From Ustilago trichophora (Eukaryota; Basidiomycota; Ustilaginomycetes; Ustilaginales; Ustilaginaceae), in assembly GCA_900323505.1 (NCBI GenBank), contig OOIN01000002.1, positions 2,046,001-2,110,000 on the forward strand: a stretch of DNA of 64,000 bases. The letters are read 5' to 3'. A model generated the notes under the pieces. That model saw only the letters and a list, made by a program, of their open reading frames with translations. It did no database searches and was not told the origin of the DNA. The position numbers and the translations under genes are program-made. Shown here piece by piece: positions 31,661 to 40,730 of the stretch. Position 1 is the stretch's first letter. Each line of letters opens with the position of its first letter.

Positions 31661-34030
31661 TCAGTGGCTGTATTGTGGTTGGGGAAGGGCGTGATCAATC
31701 GGTGAAAAGTAATCGGCAGTCTGAACTCGCTCCTTCGCGTCCCGTTCGGCAATGACTTTGCTGAGCTTCCTTGGTATGCACCCCTCCATTAGCGTGTGCC
31801 ATTGGAATAGGTCTGGGTCATCGTAGGTGATGAAACCCGGCAGAGGAGATGGCTGGGGGAAGGACATCTGCTGGTCAGTGAGATCTTTGTTGCCTGGAAC
31901 ACGTCGGGTGCGATCGGGGTCAAGGGGGAATGCTGCGCAGAGCACCCGAGCCAAGTCTTTCTTCGGGAAAGGAAGGGCAACTTTTGTTTCATCAAGATCA
32001 AGGTAGCGTTCGATCTCTGCTTTACACCGTGGGTCCTTGACGCATTCCTGCAGGACTTCATTTGGAGTTTTCTCCGCCAAGTCTTGAACTGCGCTAGGCG
32101 GAGAGCTTGATGCGAGGCTATTACGAGCTCGTTTAACCATAGGAGCGTCAGCATCTTCCGAAGGTCTGCCCCGCTTGCAGCTTCTATCCAGGTGAGCGCG
32201 ACTGTTAGACTCCGCTGTTTCTCGCTCCCCGTTGTCTTCCCTGCGATGGCCCACTGCGCGATGGTCGTGAGCTTCCTCGTATTCTTCATTGTCAGCGAGA
32301 CCAGAGTCGGGGGATTCATCCTCAGATTCGTCGCGCGACAGGAGATCCACAGCTCGGGCGAAGTGCTGCATAGGAATCAGGCGAGTCTCAAGCTGAAGGG
32401 TGGCGTAGACAAAAGAGAAGCTGTGGAGGTTTGGGAAAAGATGAGGGGCAGTGTTCGCCTCTGCAGAAGGGTTCCAAGCTGGTTGCATCGTGTTGGTTTC
32501 ACAATCAAAGATGGTGATCTTGAGGTGTTGACCAGGTTCCGTCTCGTGTTCCCAGTCCAAACGCATACCTATTGCAAGGGTGCCAGTTGTGAAGCAGCCA
32601 TAGGTTTGTCTGCCGGCAAACAAACACTGGTAGTGACGAGACAGGTTCGACCAGAAACTAGTGGCGAGCGGGTTGAGGGGGGACTTCTTGCGGTTGAGCA
32701 GGAAACGGATGTTCATAGTGCCGTGCTGCTTAAAGGTGTTGATTTCAGCCGCAAACTCATCTATATCGATGAAAAATTCCTCGAACCTTGTGATGTACGC
32801 CTGAGCCTGATGAAAGCCAAGTTTGTTGGGGTCTTTGACTTCGATCATGTAAAAAGGAATCCCTCCCCTGGCATTGTCGTCATCTTGTATACCTGCCCAA
32901 CATAGAGTAAGGTCGGGTACACGTCTGCCAAATGGTAGGGCGGTTGGAGAGGTCTCAGCGGCAACGAAAGCAGCGGTGGTGTTGGAAGCGATGGAAGCAT
33001 TAGACGCAGCGGGAGCCTCTGAGGCGTTAGAAGATCCAGAGATGCTCGACGATGTAGGTTCTTGCGAGGTGTTGAAATGCAAGAGGGACTCGTGGACACG
33101 AGAATGAGCTTCAAAGTTGCTGCTGAGATCGATGGAGAGGAAACCCCGATTCAGTCTCGTGGACTGGTAAGTGGCCTTGTCGTGGTGAGGGGTAGCAAAC
33201 ATGTGGCGAGTGTCCTGCATTCGAGCCGAAATAGATAAAGCTTGCTTGAGGGCGCGCAGGAGCTCTTCATCTTCTGGGAGGTTGGCAGTGTTGTCTTGTC
33301 TAGCGCATTGGATGAGACCGATGAAAAGGTAACGTAGCGGAATCAAGAGGCGATCGTAGATGTGAGCCTGGGCCTCTGCTTCATTGTAGATCTTGTCCCG
33401 CATCTTTCCTTCACCAATGCTCTGGAAGAGGTTCGTCGTAGCTGACGTTGCAATGCGAAGGATCTTGCGCGACATAAGAGTCATGCGTTCTGGCATTTCG
33501 TTGTCAAGCTGGACCGTTTTTGGAAAGAGGCGATTGGCTACGTTTTCAAAGTGGTCGTCGAGGATGGAGGGTGCGGTCATCCTGTCAGAGATGTCCTCGT
33601 AAAAGGACTCTGCTATGTGTTCTTGTATGGAAATGAGGGAATTGGGAGCAGCCATAATAAGCAGTCGAGTAATGTTATCAAGGGGCGTGCCGGAGGGTGT
33701 AACGGGGGGTGAGAGGAGGTGGGTGAGCTTGTCAGCGAGGGGATTTGGCAAGGATCGGTCAGGAGAAGGGAGCTACGCATGCTCCTGGGTAGAGGATATG
33801 CGTACAATGTATGCTGCGCACACACTTTTCTAAAAACGAGAGGCGTAGTGTTCCTCCAAAAGTGTGGTTGCTTTCAAACCTGGGAGGGCGGCGCAGCCTT
33901 GCATGAACGATGAGAGACTTACCTGCGGTAAAGTAGGGTGCTTGATGGAAACGCGTGGGGAACGGGCTGAGAGAGATAAAGGCGCGGCTCGTCGCCAAGT
34001 CAGGACCGACGCGAAGTGGACATGAGCCAT
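31661..34030 (-). CDS. PD-(D/E)XK nuclease-like protein, possible mitochondrial leader exon
   Basis: The main exon is 31661-33772. A first exon at 33923-34030 (ATG at 34030, donor CAG|GTAAGT, acceptor CGTAG|C, both phase 0) joins it in frame, giving 739 residues. If that exon is not used, the ATG at 33655 gives 664 residues. The first 36 residues are rich in Arg and Ser with no acidic residue, like a mitochondrial presequence. Near residue 320 is VPDLTLCWAG, near 346 MIEVKDP, and shortly after QAQAYITRF. The order PD...ExK...QxxxY is the hallmark of the PD-(D/E)XK nuclease fold. The C-terminal third is acidic, with a KRGRP patch. Whether it cuts nucleic acid, and what it acts on, is unknown. 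The fold call rests on the motif and predicted strands only. Confidence 0.65.
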
Positions 34031-34555
34031 GACGGTATGGGTGAGTTGATGCACGCTGAGGATACTGTGCGCGAAGCCTGTTTGGTGCCAAAATTGCTTA
34101 TCGTGAATGGTTGTGAGATACCTGTTGACCAGTTGGGTTGAAGTAGGGAGGATGTGGGTGGAGGAGAGGGGTAGTCGTAGGGCGGATGATGGTAGAAAGA
34201 TATGATAGCTTGGGGAAAGACTGCAGGCAGAAGAGGTGTGGCGGGCGTCGGGAAATAACCAAGTGAAGTCACACACCTCTCACGCGAGGCAGGGCCTGAG
34301 CGCTTTGCTGTACAGACCAAGTTTGGCTCCGATTTTGCGGTTCACGCTTTCTTCCTTTGCACTAAAGGTGCTCGCTCACCTTCAACAACCACCTCACCTA
34401 TCTGCTTCGTGTCACTAACGAGCGCGAACCACGACGCATTCTCAACATCACGAACCCACTACACTGTCCGATTTTGAACCTTCTCAGCGCGCCAACAACA
34501 CTTGCGCACCACAGCAAAAGACTCGCTTTAGCACTTCAATACAGCACTCGCCAAG
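34031..34555. other. Divergent promoter region, nuclease-like / ubiquitin-conjugating enzyme
   Basis: 525 bp between two divergent starts. No gene is seen. The sequence close to the E2 ATG is C/A-rich, typical of a 5' leader. Confidence 0.55.
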
Positions 34556-35400
34556 ATGGCCTCCTCAAAACGTATCGGCAAGGAGCTCGCCGACCTCACC
34601 AAAGAGCCCGTCGATGGTATCACCGTAGAGCCCAAGGAAGACAACATCTACAAGTGGACCGCCAGGCTCCAAGGTCCCGCGAAAAGCCCTTATGCCGGAG
34701 GCACTTTCCTGGTGGACATGGACTTCCCCATAGAATATCCATTCAAGTCGCCCAAAGTGCGATTCAACACACGTATCTACCATCCCAACATTGACGAGAG
34801 TGGAAGTGAGTACTAGCGCGCGTGTAGGCGTTGCGTGATCAGATCACTGATCTAGGAGCTGACTTTGCATGGTTCTTGTTTCTCAACTTGCCGCTTGTCA
34901 CGGCAGACCTCTGCGTCGGTATTCTCAAGAGCGAAGCATGGAAACCTAGCACAAAGGCGGTGACCAGTAAGTTTGCCAGCATGACGCCGCTACGAGATTG
35001 GATCGTCGCCGAATCTGACCACCTTCGATGTTTCTCCGCACTTTGCTCGATGCGTGTTATCTAAACAGTTCTGCTCTCCATACTTCAGCTCCTCGAGGAG
35101 CCCAACCCAGACGACGCACTCATTGCCTCTATTGGTAAGCATCGACGTACCGAGTCGAATTTGTCGAATTTGTCGATTGAAACGTGGCACTGATCCCAAC
35201 ATCACTCTTTCTGTTCATCCTTTCCCATACAGCCGAGCTCTACAACACCGATCGCACCAAGTTCGACAAGACGGCCCAGGAGTACACCAAGAAGGTAAGT
35301 CAAGGGCGAGCCAACCAAATGCTACTAGCTGCATGGCCCACGAGACTGAATCTGTTTCCGTCCGATCGCACGTTTTGAACCACAGTACGCCTCCGCATGA
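34556..35400 (+). CDS. Ubiquitin-conjugating enzyme E2
   Basis: Five exons: 34556-34805, 34907-34966, 35069-35134, 35233-35294 and 35386-35400. All introns are GT-AG, about 90-102 bp each, and the joined frame gives 150 residues. This is a complete UBC fold with the N-terminal helix RIGKELADL, the YPFKSPKV strand, the HPN motif in YHPNID, and the active-site cysteine in NLCVGILKSEAWKPSTK. It accepts ubiquitin from E1 as a thioester and passes it on with an E3. The sequence lies between the UBE2D and UBE2L-like classes, and the exact yeast counterpart cannot be named safely. The last exon encodes only four residues (YASA), which simple gene callers often miss. Confidence 0.92.
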
Positions 35401-35917
35401 TTGACTCTTGCCACGCTCGGCGATAGCGATTGGCTCCAACACATCCTTGGTTAAGTTCAAGCGCATTCCGCGCTGCTCTGTTCTCATTCCCGCTCTCTCC
35501 TCAGCAACAGTTTTTTTTTCACGTTACGTTCAAGAAAGCAATGTACCAACAGCTGGCTTGCAAGCATTCCTCGCTATACACTCTATGTCACTTTTGTCTC
35601 GGCGCACAGATATCAGATGTTGTCTTGCGTGGGGTAAAGAAAAGCAGATACGCTGCCCAGTGGGGAAGACGGTTGAGACGATGAGAGACAACTCCAGCAT
35701 TGTGTGTGTGGAAAAACCGAGCAGATCTGTGACAATAGAGCAATGTTTATTGGCCGATGAGCAAGCCACGCGCATTTATGCGGGATCATGCAAGTGTTGG
35801 TTGCGGTTCGGCTGGCTTTTTCCCCCATGGTACTGTACCTTACCTTGTTGCTTTGACCATCACATCGTGACTTCCTGCAACTGCTTCCTAACGTCAACGG
35901 CCGGTTCGACAGTCACG
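35401..35917. other. Intergenic region upstream of the Mcp1-like gene
   Basis: 517 bp with no gene supported. The frame of the next gene is open through here without stops, but the first plausible family-like start is the ATG at 35918. A GGTACTGTACC motif sits near 35828. Confidence 0.5.
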
Positions 35918-36820
35918 ATGGTCACGCACATATTGGGCCTCCAGCTACGGGGCTCAGCAATTGTCCTTCCATCAACGCACCGTCGACGAGCTATCTCCCT
36001 TCTCACCCGGTTGCAGTCCGCTTCGGCTGCTGCTTTGGCCGCTTTTGGAGTCGTACATCTCTCAGCACCGCTTGTTGGGCTGCTGCATGTGGGTGGAGAT
36101 ATCTACGACCGTGTGGATGCCGTGTCGAGGTGGATGCTGCTAGGCAGGGTAGCCTACCAAAGTGGAGTGGGCGAGATTGTGCTGTGGGCCTCGCTAGCGG
36201 CGCATGTGGTTGCTGGCGTGGTCAAGCGGGTTGTCACTCGCTTCACTGTCGCTCGATCGACGGTGGAGGAAAGCGCCACATCTAAAGACCTGGTAGAAGC
36301 AAAGGAGCAGGACATTTCAGTGTCAGCATCGATTGAAGTTCCGAAGATCAAGCTTAACATCGCCCAAAAGTCCGGATACATCCTGGCTCCGTTTGCCATT
36401 CACCACGCTTTCATCAACCGCATTCTTCCTTCTTCGTCAAAAGCACCTATCTCGGGATTGTCGCCATCAGAACTGGACTACTCGTTCGTATCATACTCGC
36501 TGTCCCATCCGAATTTGGGCGTCAGGATCGTCATGGCAGGCGCGTACACGATTCTCATCGCCGCCTTTGCGGTTCACACTGTCTACGCCATTCCCACGCT
36601 GCTAGGGAGGTTTCCAAAGAGCTCAACAGCTGACAAGCGGAGGAAGGCGAAAAGCTCACGAGCCCAAGTCTCTACCTCACTAGCTGTCGTTTTGTTGGCA
36701 AGTCTGGCCGCCATTGTGCCACTCAGATCGAGCTATACGTTGGCCATCTCGAGTGCACTCAAGGGTCGCTATGACGCTGTTCTCCGCTTGGCTTTCCCCA
36801 CCCGTTTTTTCTTCTCATAG
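35918..36820 (+). CDS. Mcp1-like mitochondrial multi-pass membrane protein
   Basis: A 300-residue single-exon protein with several hydrophobic segments: about 30-55 (SAAALAAFGVVHLSAPLVGL), 80-100, 150-165, 210-230 and 250-270. The pattern, including VHLSAP in the first helix and AQKSGYILAPFAIHHAFINR in the middle, fits the Mcp1 family. In yeast that mitochondrial outer-membrane protein suppresses loss of the ER-mitochondria tether ERMES and is tied to lipid homeostasis. The presumed N-terminus is Arg-rich. Family assignment is by pattern and is moderate. The gene is convergent with the RNase H-fold gene, 67 bp away. Confidence 0.6.
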   Translation: MVTHILGLQLRGSAIVLPSTHRRRAISLLTRLQSASAAALAAFGVVHLSAPLVGLLHVGGDIYDRVDAVSRWMLLGRVAYQSGVGEIVLWASLAAHVVAGVVKRVVTRFTVARSTVEESATSKDLVEAKEQDISVSASIEVPKIKLNIAQKSGYILAPFAIHHAFINRILPSSSKAPISGLSPSELDYSFVSYSLSHPNLGVRIVMAGAYTILIAAFAVHTVYAIPTLLGRFPKSSTADKRRKAKSSRAQVSTSLAVVLLASLAAIVPLRSSYTLAISSALKGRYDAVLRLAFPTRFFFS

Positions 36821-36887
36821 CACACATACACTGAACGCTCTGACAATACTATATCATTACCAGAAATGCAGACATGATGCAACGACA

Positions 36888-38699
36888 TCAAACACTGCTC
36901 GTCACCTTCTTCTTGGTCCACCTGACCGTGCCCGGCTGCTGATTATCCTTGCACGCGCCCTCCTGAGCCAACTGCACCGCTTGTGCGTTCTGCTCCTTGC
37001 TAACCTTCCAAAACCTCACGGAACAGTCGATCTCCTCGTACCCTTTCACCGCCCGGTCCAGCAGCTCCCATAAGTCTCGATCAGGCACTTGCTCCCCAAT
37101 CATCCCCAACGGCGATTCGGTCATGATACGCCATTTGTTATGACGCCATTCCCAGATCCATCGGCTAATACCGTCTACCAGCCAGCCGTGATGCGTGGCT
37201 ATTACGAGCTTGTCAAATCCTTCGTTTTCCCACTTTGTGAATTCGAGTGCCGCCAAAGCGGAGCGTAGGGCAGCACGGCGCACTGTGGAGTGACATAGTT
37301 CGGGAGGGCGCTCGAGACGACGAGAAAAGTTTTGCTCCACAGTTACCTCCGGGGAGCGCCTGTACGAAGGATGGCGTGAACGAGGGTCGTGCGTGGGACA
37401 GAAGACGAAGCCTAAGCCCGCGCGCTTCTCTTCCACTGCCACGGTGGTCGCAGAAGCAGGGGTGGAAGATTTCAGCTGTGCTTCGAGCGATTTGTAATCT
37501 GGCAACTTGCCGGCGCTGAACATGGCCTTTCTCGTAGACTCGACGGAGAAATCGGTAGGGATCGAGCTGTAGATCGAAGCAGCATCGGAAGCACCGAACC
37601 CAGTCGCCGAGGTGTCTGTAGTGAGGATCGAGCTGGCATCGCTGCCGACTTTCATCGCAGCCACTTGACCCGGTGTCAAGGCGGCACCTGCACAGAGGAT
37701 CAGCATCTGACGAGGGTCCACCTTGCGCACGTATCGAAGCGGGCGCCATGGTCGAGGATCGGGTACAAACAGATCTTCGACTCTCAGCTCTCCGGCACGC
37801 AGCGTCTTGATCGTCGCACCATCTGATTCAGAGGAAGGGAAGAGACTCGCCTCGTAAGCGGAAGGGACGCGGCCTTCGGTGGCTTCTTCAAATTGGGTGA
37901 TACCCAGCTTTTTCTCCTTTTCGGTGATGCGGTCGAGCGCGCGGTGCGAGGTCCAATTGTTGGAAGCTGTCCATGGTGTGCGTGAGTGAGCGGTGTCTCC
38001 AGTGATGGACGGAGGTGGGCGAAAGGGTGTGCTGACCGCGTTGGCCGCTACATTGATGGGTAGCGTCTGAGTGCGCTCAGCGGCGAGGGTTAGAGTGGTC
38101 ATTTTGGACTGTACCGAAGTGGTCGTTGCATTGGTCATGATTGAGGCCGCATCTGCACCTTGCTGCTTGCCATGCGGTTCGCCGGCTGCGGCTGAGGAGT
38201 TGGGAATCTCGAACGGCTTCGCATCTTCCGAAATGGTAGCTGTAGCGTCCGAATCGGCCTGCTGCTGCTCCACACTCTCCTTGTATGCCTGCGCTTGTGT
38301 TCTCCCGAGCTCATCTAGCTCCAGTTTTGACGTATGAGCAGCCTTGTTCTTCTTGTTCTTCTCTTCGATCTCGCGCGCAAAATTGTACTCCTTGGCATTG
38401 CGATCATGCGTGGTAGCTGGGATAAAGAGCCGCTTAACCGAGTTGTGCTGAGCCAACGCATCGGGTGCATACGAGATACCGCCTGGCGTATCGAGTCTGA
38501 CCTGGTATGCTGACTGCTCTGGCGCATTCTTGTCTGTAAGTTGAGTTGCTGGTGTTGCAGTGTCACCGTCAGTGGTTGGAAGGATGGCCTCGTACGAGGT
38601 GCTGTTCTCGTAAGCACGGCGCGAGGTTGAGGTAGATGAAGTTTTCGAAGTGGAGGGTCGCGCCCACGCTTGCAGGTAGCGGTAATCTGGCGCTGACAT
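36888..38699 (-). CDS. RNase H-fold protein, probably catalytically inactive
   Basis: A 603-residue single-exon protein. The first 320 residues are Ser/Ala/Thr-rich and disordered. The C-terminal half has the RNase H layout. The first strand is QMLILCAGAALTPG near residue 330. The helix RRAALRSALAALEF follows near 478, then KLVIATHHGWLVDGISRWIWEWRHNKW near 500, then VPDRDLWELLDRAV, and RFWKVSKEQNAQAVQLA near 570. The match to fungal RNase H-like proteins is strong in the non-catalytic positions. The three visible acidic positions are changed: TDGA to LCAGA, AEL to AAL, and ATDS to ATHH. A long Ser/Thr-rich insert separates the first strand from the rest. It may bind RNA/DNA hybrids without cutting them; that is inference. 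Confidence 0.7.
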   Translation of the reverse strand: MSAPDYRYLQAWARPSTSKTSSTSTSRRAYENSTSYEAILPTTDGDTATPATQLTDKNAPEQSAYQVRLDTPGGISYAPDALAQHNSVKRLFIPATTHDRNAKEYNFAREIEEKNKKNKAAHTSKLELDELGRTQAQAYKESVEQQQADSDATATISEDAKPFEIPNSSAAAGEPHGKQQGADAASIMTNATTTSVQSKMTTLTLAAERTQTLPINVAANAVSTPFRPPPSITGDTAHSRTPWTASNNWTSHRALDRITEKEKKLGITQFEEATEGRVPSAYEASLFPSSESDGATIKTLRAGELRVEDLFVPDPRPWRPLRYVRKVDPRQMLILCAGAALTPGQVAAMKVGSDASSILTTDTSATGFGASDAASIYSSIPTDFSVESTRKAMFSAGKLPDYKSLEAQLKSSTPASATTVAVEEKRAGLGFVFCPTHDPRSRHPSYRRSPEVTVEQNFSRRLERPPELCHSTVRRAALRSALAALEFTKWENEGFDKLVIATHHGWLVDGISRWIWEWRHNKWRIMTESPLGMIGEQVPDRDLWELLDRAVKGYEEIDCSVRFWKVSKEQNAQAVQLAQEGACKDNQQPGTVRWTKKKVTSSV

Positions 38700-39091
38700 G
38701 ATGAAGATTCAGAAGTAGGTGAAGAGGCGAATGGTGTGAAAGGAAGAAAGGATTGTGAACCGAGGCAAAGGTGAGGGATACAAGAGGCTCAGGGTCTGTG
38801 TGTGCAGCTGCACGATGATAATGCACCGTCGGAGGCCAAATCCGGCCAAAACAAACACACCAACACTTGCCGACGGCATCGCGCTCGAAAAAAAAATCAT
38901 TTCGGAGCTCGCTCGCCGAATATCCCGATTTCCACCACAACGCTTTAATGCTCACAACTGACATCTCTTTTGGGACGCTAGACACAAAGCCTCTCAAGCT
39001 GATGATCGAATGTGTGGCACAACACTGAGAAGGACGATGGTACTTTGCATTTCACTTTGAACTACGATCCCGGGTGACAGAGAGCAACGAA
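38700..39091. other. Intergenic region, minus-strand tandem genes
   Basis: 392 bp upstream of the RNase H-fold gene and downstream of the PRISE-type gene. No gene or clear motif is seen. Confidence 0.55.
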
Positions 39092-40270
39092 TTACAGCTT
39101 GGGAAGTGTTCCAATCTCCTGCAGGTAACGGTAGGTCTCGAGATATCCATCCTTGACGGTGTCACACACGACAGTCCAGCCAGCATCCCTGGCCTTGTCC
39201 AGGCTGCCCTGCTGATCGAACGTCGCTCCCAGGGTAAAATCAGCAAAGGCAAAAGTAGCGTGATCGGCAAACGCCTTGGGATCGCCACCCTTCTCCTTGG
39301 TCAACTTCTCCCAAGCCTTGACGTTTTCCTCGCGCTTGCTCCACTCGTCGAGGCTCAAGCTGAGCTTTGGTGGCTTTGCATTGTACTCTGTCTTTCCTGC
39401 TTCGGTCGGGGGCAGAACCTTGAGTCCCAACTCCTTGCCCAAATCCTGCCAGATTTGACCCAAAGTGCGCTTATCACCGTCTTCAATGTTGAACGACTGG
39501 TTCTCACATTTCGTCGCGTTAGCAGGGTCAGTGAGGAAGACCTGGAAGCGGGCATTGTTGATGGCGGTACTCTGAGAAACAAAAATTTGGTCCCAGTTGA
39601 GATTGTTTCCGGGGAACTGGACCTCCGACTTGCCTTTCGCTTTCTCGAGGGTGAGGTAAAGACTGGTGGAAACGGCCTGGTTCATAAAGTTGCCCTTAGC
39701 GGCACCGATGATGGTGTTGGGTCGCGTTTCGGACCACGCATAGCCATGCTTTTTGGCATGGGCGACAAGAGTGTCCACTTGGTCGTAGTAGAAGTTGGGA
39801 GGGTCAGTTGGCCCACGTGGTGCGTCCTCCTTGTAGGGCACAGGAGAGGCGATGTCCTTGTTTGCCAAGTGTAGAGAATACCATTTGTAGCCGGTCTGGA
39901 GGTGCAAGTGCTTCAGCTCCTTTCCGGCTGCAGCGTAGGTAGAGTCGAGTGCCTTGCTGAGCAGGATGTGGTTGACATCGAGAAGCTCCTGGGCGTCTTT
40001 CTTCTCGATGTAGGTGTAGTGCAGGGCGACGTTAACTTGATCGCCTCCGTTGGCCTTGAGCTTGTCAGCAATCTCTTCAACAGATGCGTTAAGGATGTCA
40101 ATCGAGACAAACTTGATGCGCTTGTCATTCAAATTGACCTGAGGAGGACGGCGCGAGACAGCAAGGATGGAACCCACTGCTTCCGAAGGCTGCTCGACGA
40201 GCGCGCGCAAGGCTGCGATACCGGAGACGCCGTTAGCGCCCCATACCAGATAGTTTCGCTGAGAAGACAT
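39092..40270 (-). CDS. PRISE-type short-chain dehydrogenase/reductase
   Basis: A 392-residue single-exon protein starting at the ATG at 40270. The N-terminal Rossmann motif is YLVWGANGVSGIAALRAL, followed by a basic residue pair (SRR) that favours NADPH. The segments LHLQTGYKWYSLHL, FYYDQVDTLVAH and ETRPNTIIGAA match the extended SDR group related to plant progesterone 5-beta-reductase/iridoid synthase (PRISE) and fungal SirQ-like enzymes. Tyr in the FYYDQVD segment takes the catalytic position. Such enzymes reduce activated C=C bonds, but the substrate here is unknown. A minus-strand TATAAG lies about 90 bp upstream (near 40355-40362). No cluster of biosynthetic genes surrounds it. Confidence 0.85.
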   Translation of the reverse strand: MSSQRNYLVWGANGVSGIAALRALVEQPSEAVGSILAVSRRPPQVNLNDKRIKFVSIDILNASVEEIADKLKANGGDQVNVALHYTYIEKKDAQELLDVNHILLSKALDSTYAAAGKELKHLHLQTGYKWYSLHLANKDIASPVPYKEDAPRGPTDPPNFYYDQVDTLVAHAKKHGYAWSETRPNTIIGAAKGNFMNQAVSTSLYLTLEKAKGKSEVQFPGNNLNWDQIFVSQSTAINNARFQVFLTDPANATKCENQSFNIEDGDKRTLGQIWQDLGKELGLKVLPPTEAGKTEYNAKPPKLSLSLDEWSKREENVKAWEKLTKEKGGDPKAFADHATFAFADFTLGATFDQQGSLDKARDAGWTVVCDTVKDGYLETYRYLQEIGTLPKL

Positions 40271-40730
40271 TTTGGCTGTGGCTGCAAGCTTGTGGGTGGA
40301 CTGGCAGATGGGATGAATCGGTGAGGTTGAATGGATTGGTGAACCAGAGTTGTGTTGCTTATAAGGGTTGAGCTCGGCAATGCAAAAAGCATCTTCCCTC
40401 CACCTTTTCGTGAGACTGACGCAACGTGTGACTAAAATTCGCCGCTACTTCACACATGACGTGAACGGACATTTTACAATTCGCCTTCCGAACGCACCAT
40501 GTGGTTCAGGCTCATCTCAGCTAATCTCCTTCGACTTTGCGCTCCAAGCCACGGCGACGAAATCACCGTTTCGCAGCTCTCGCACACCACATCCAAGAGC
40601 TTCACCTAGCCGAAAGAATCTTTCATCATTGTTCTGCCACATAGACAATGACTTCAGTGGATGTGTGATGCATGGGCTTAGTTACAACTGATTTCGCCGG
40701 TTTCGAGTGAGTAAGTACGTCAAGCGGCGC
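40271..40730. other. Intergenic region with promoter of the PRISE-type gene
   Basis: 460 bp. It carries CTTATAAG near 40355-40362, suitable as a TATA element for the minus-strand reductase. No gene is seen. Confidence 0.5.

Noticed and set aside
39074..39874. Plus-strand open frame opposite the PRISE-type reductase
   Set aside because: The minus-strand frame carries clear Rossmann and PRISE motifs. The plus frame is its mirror and has none.
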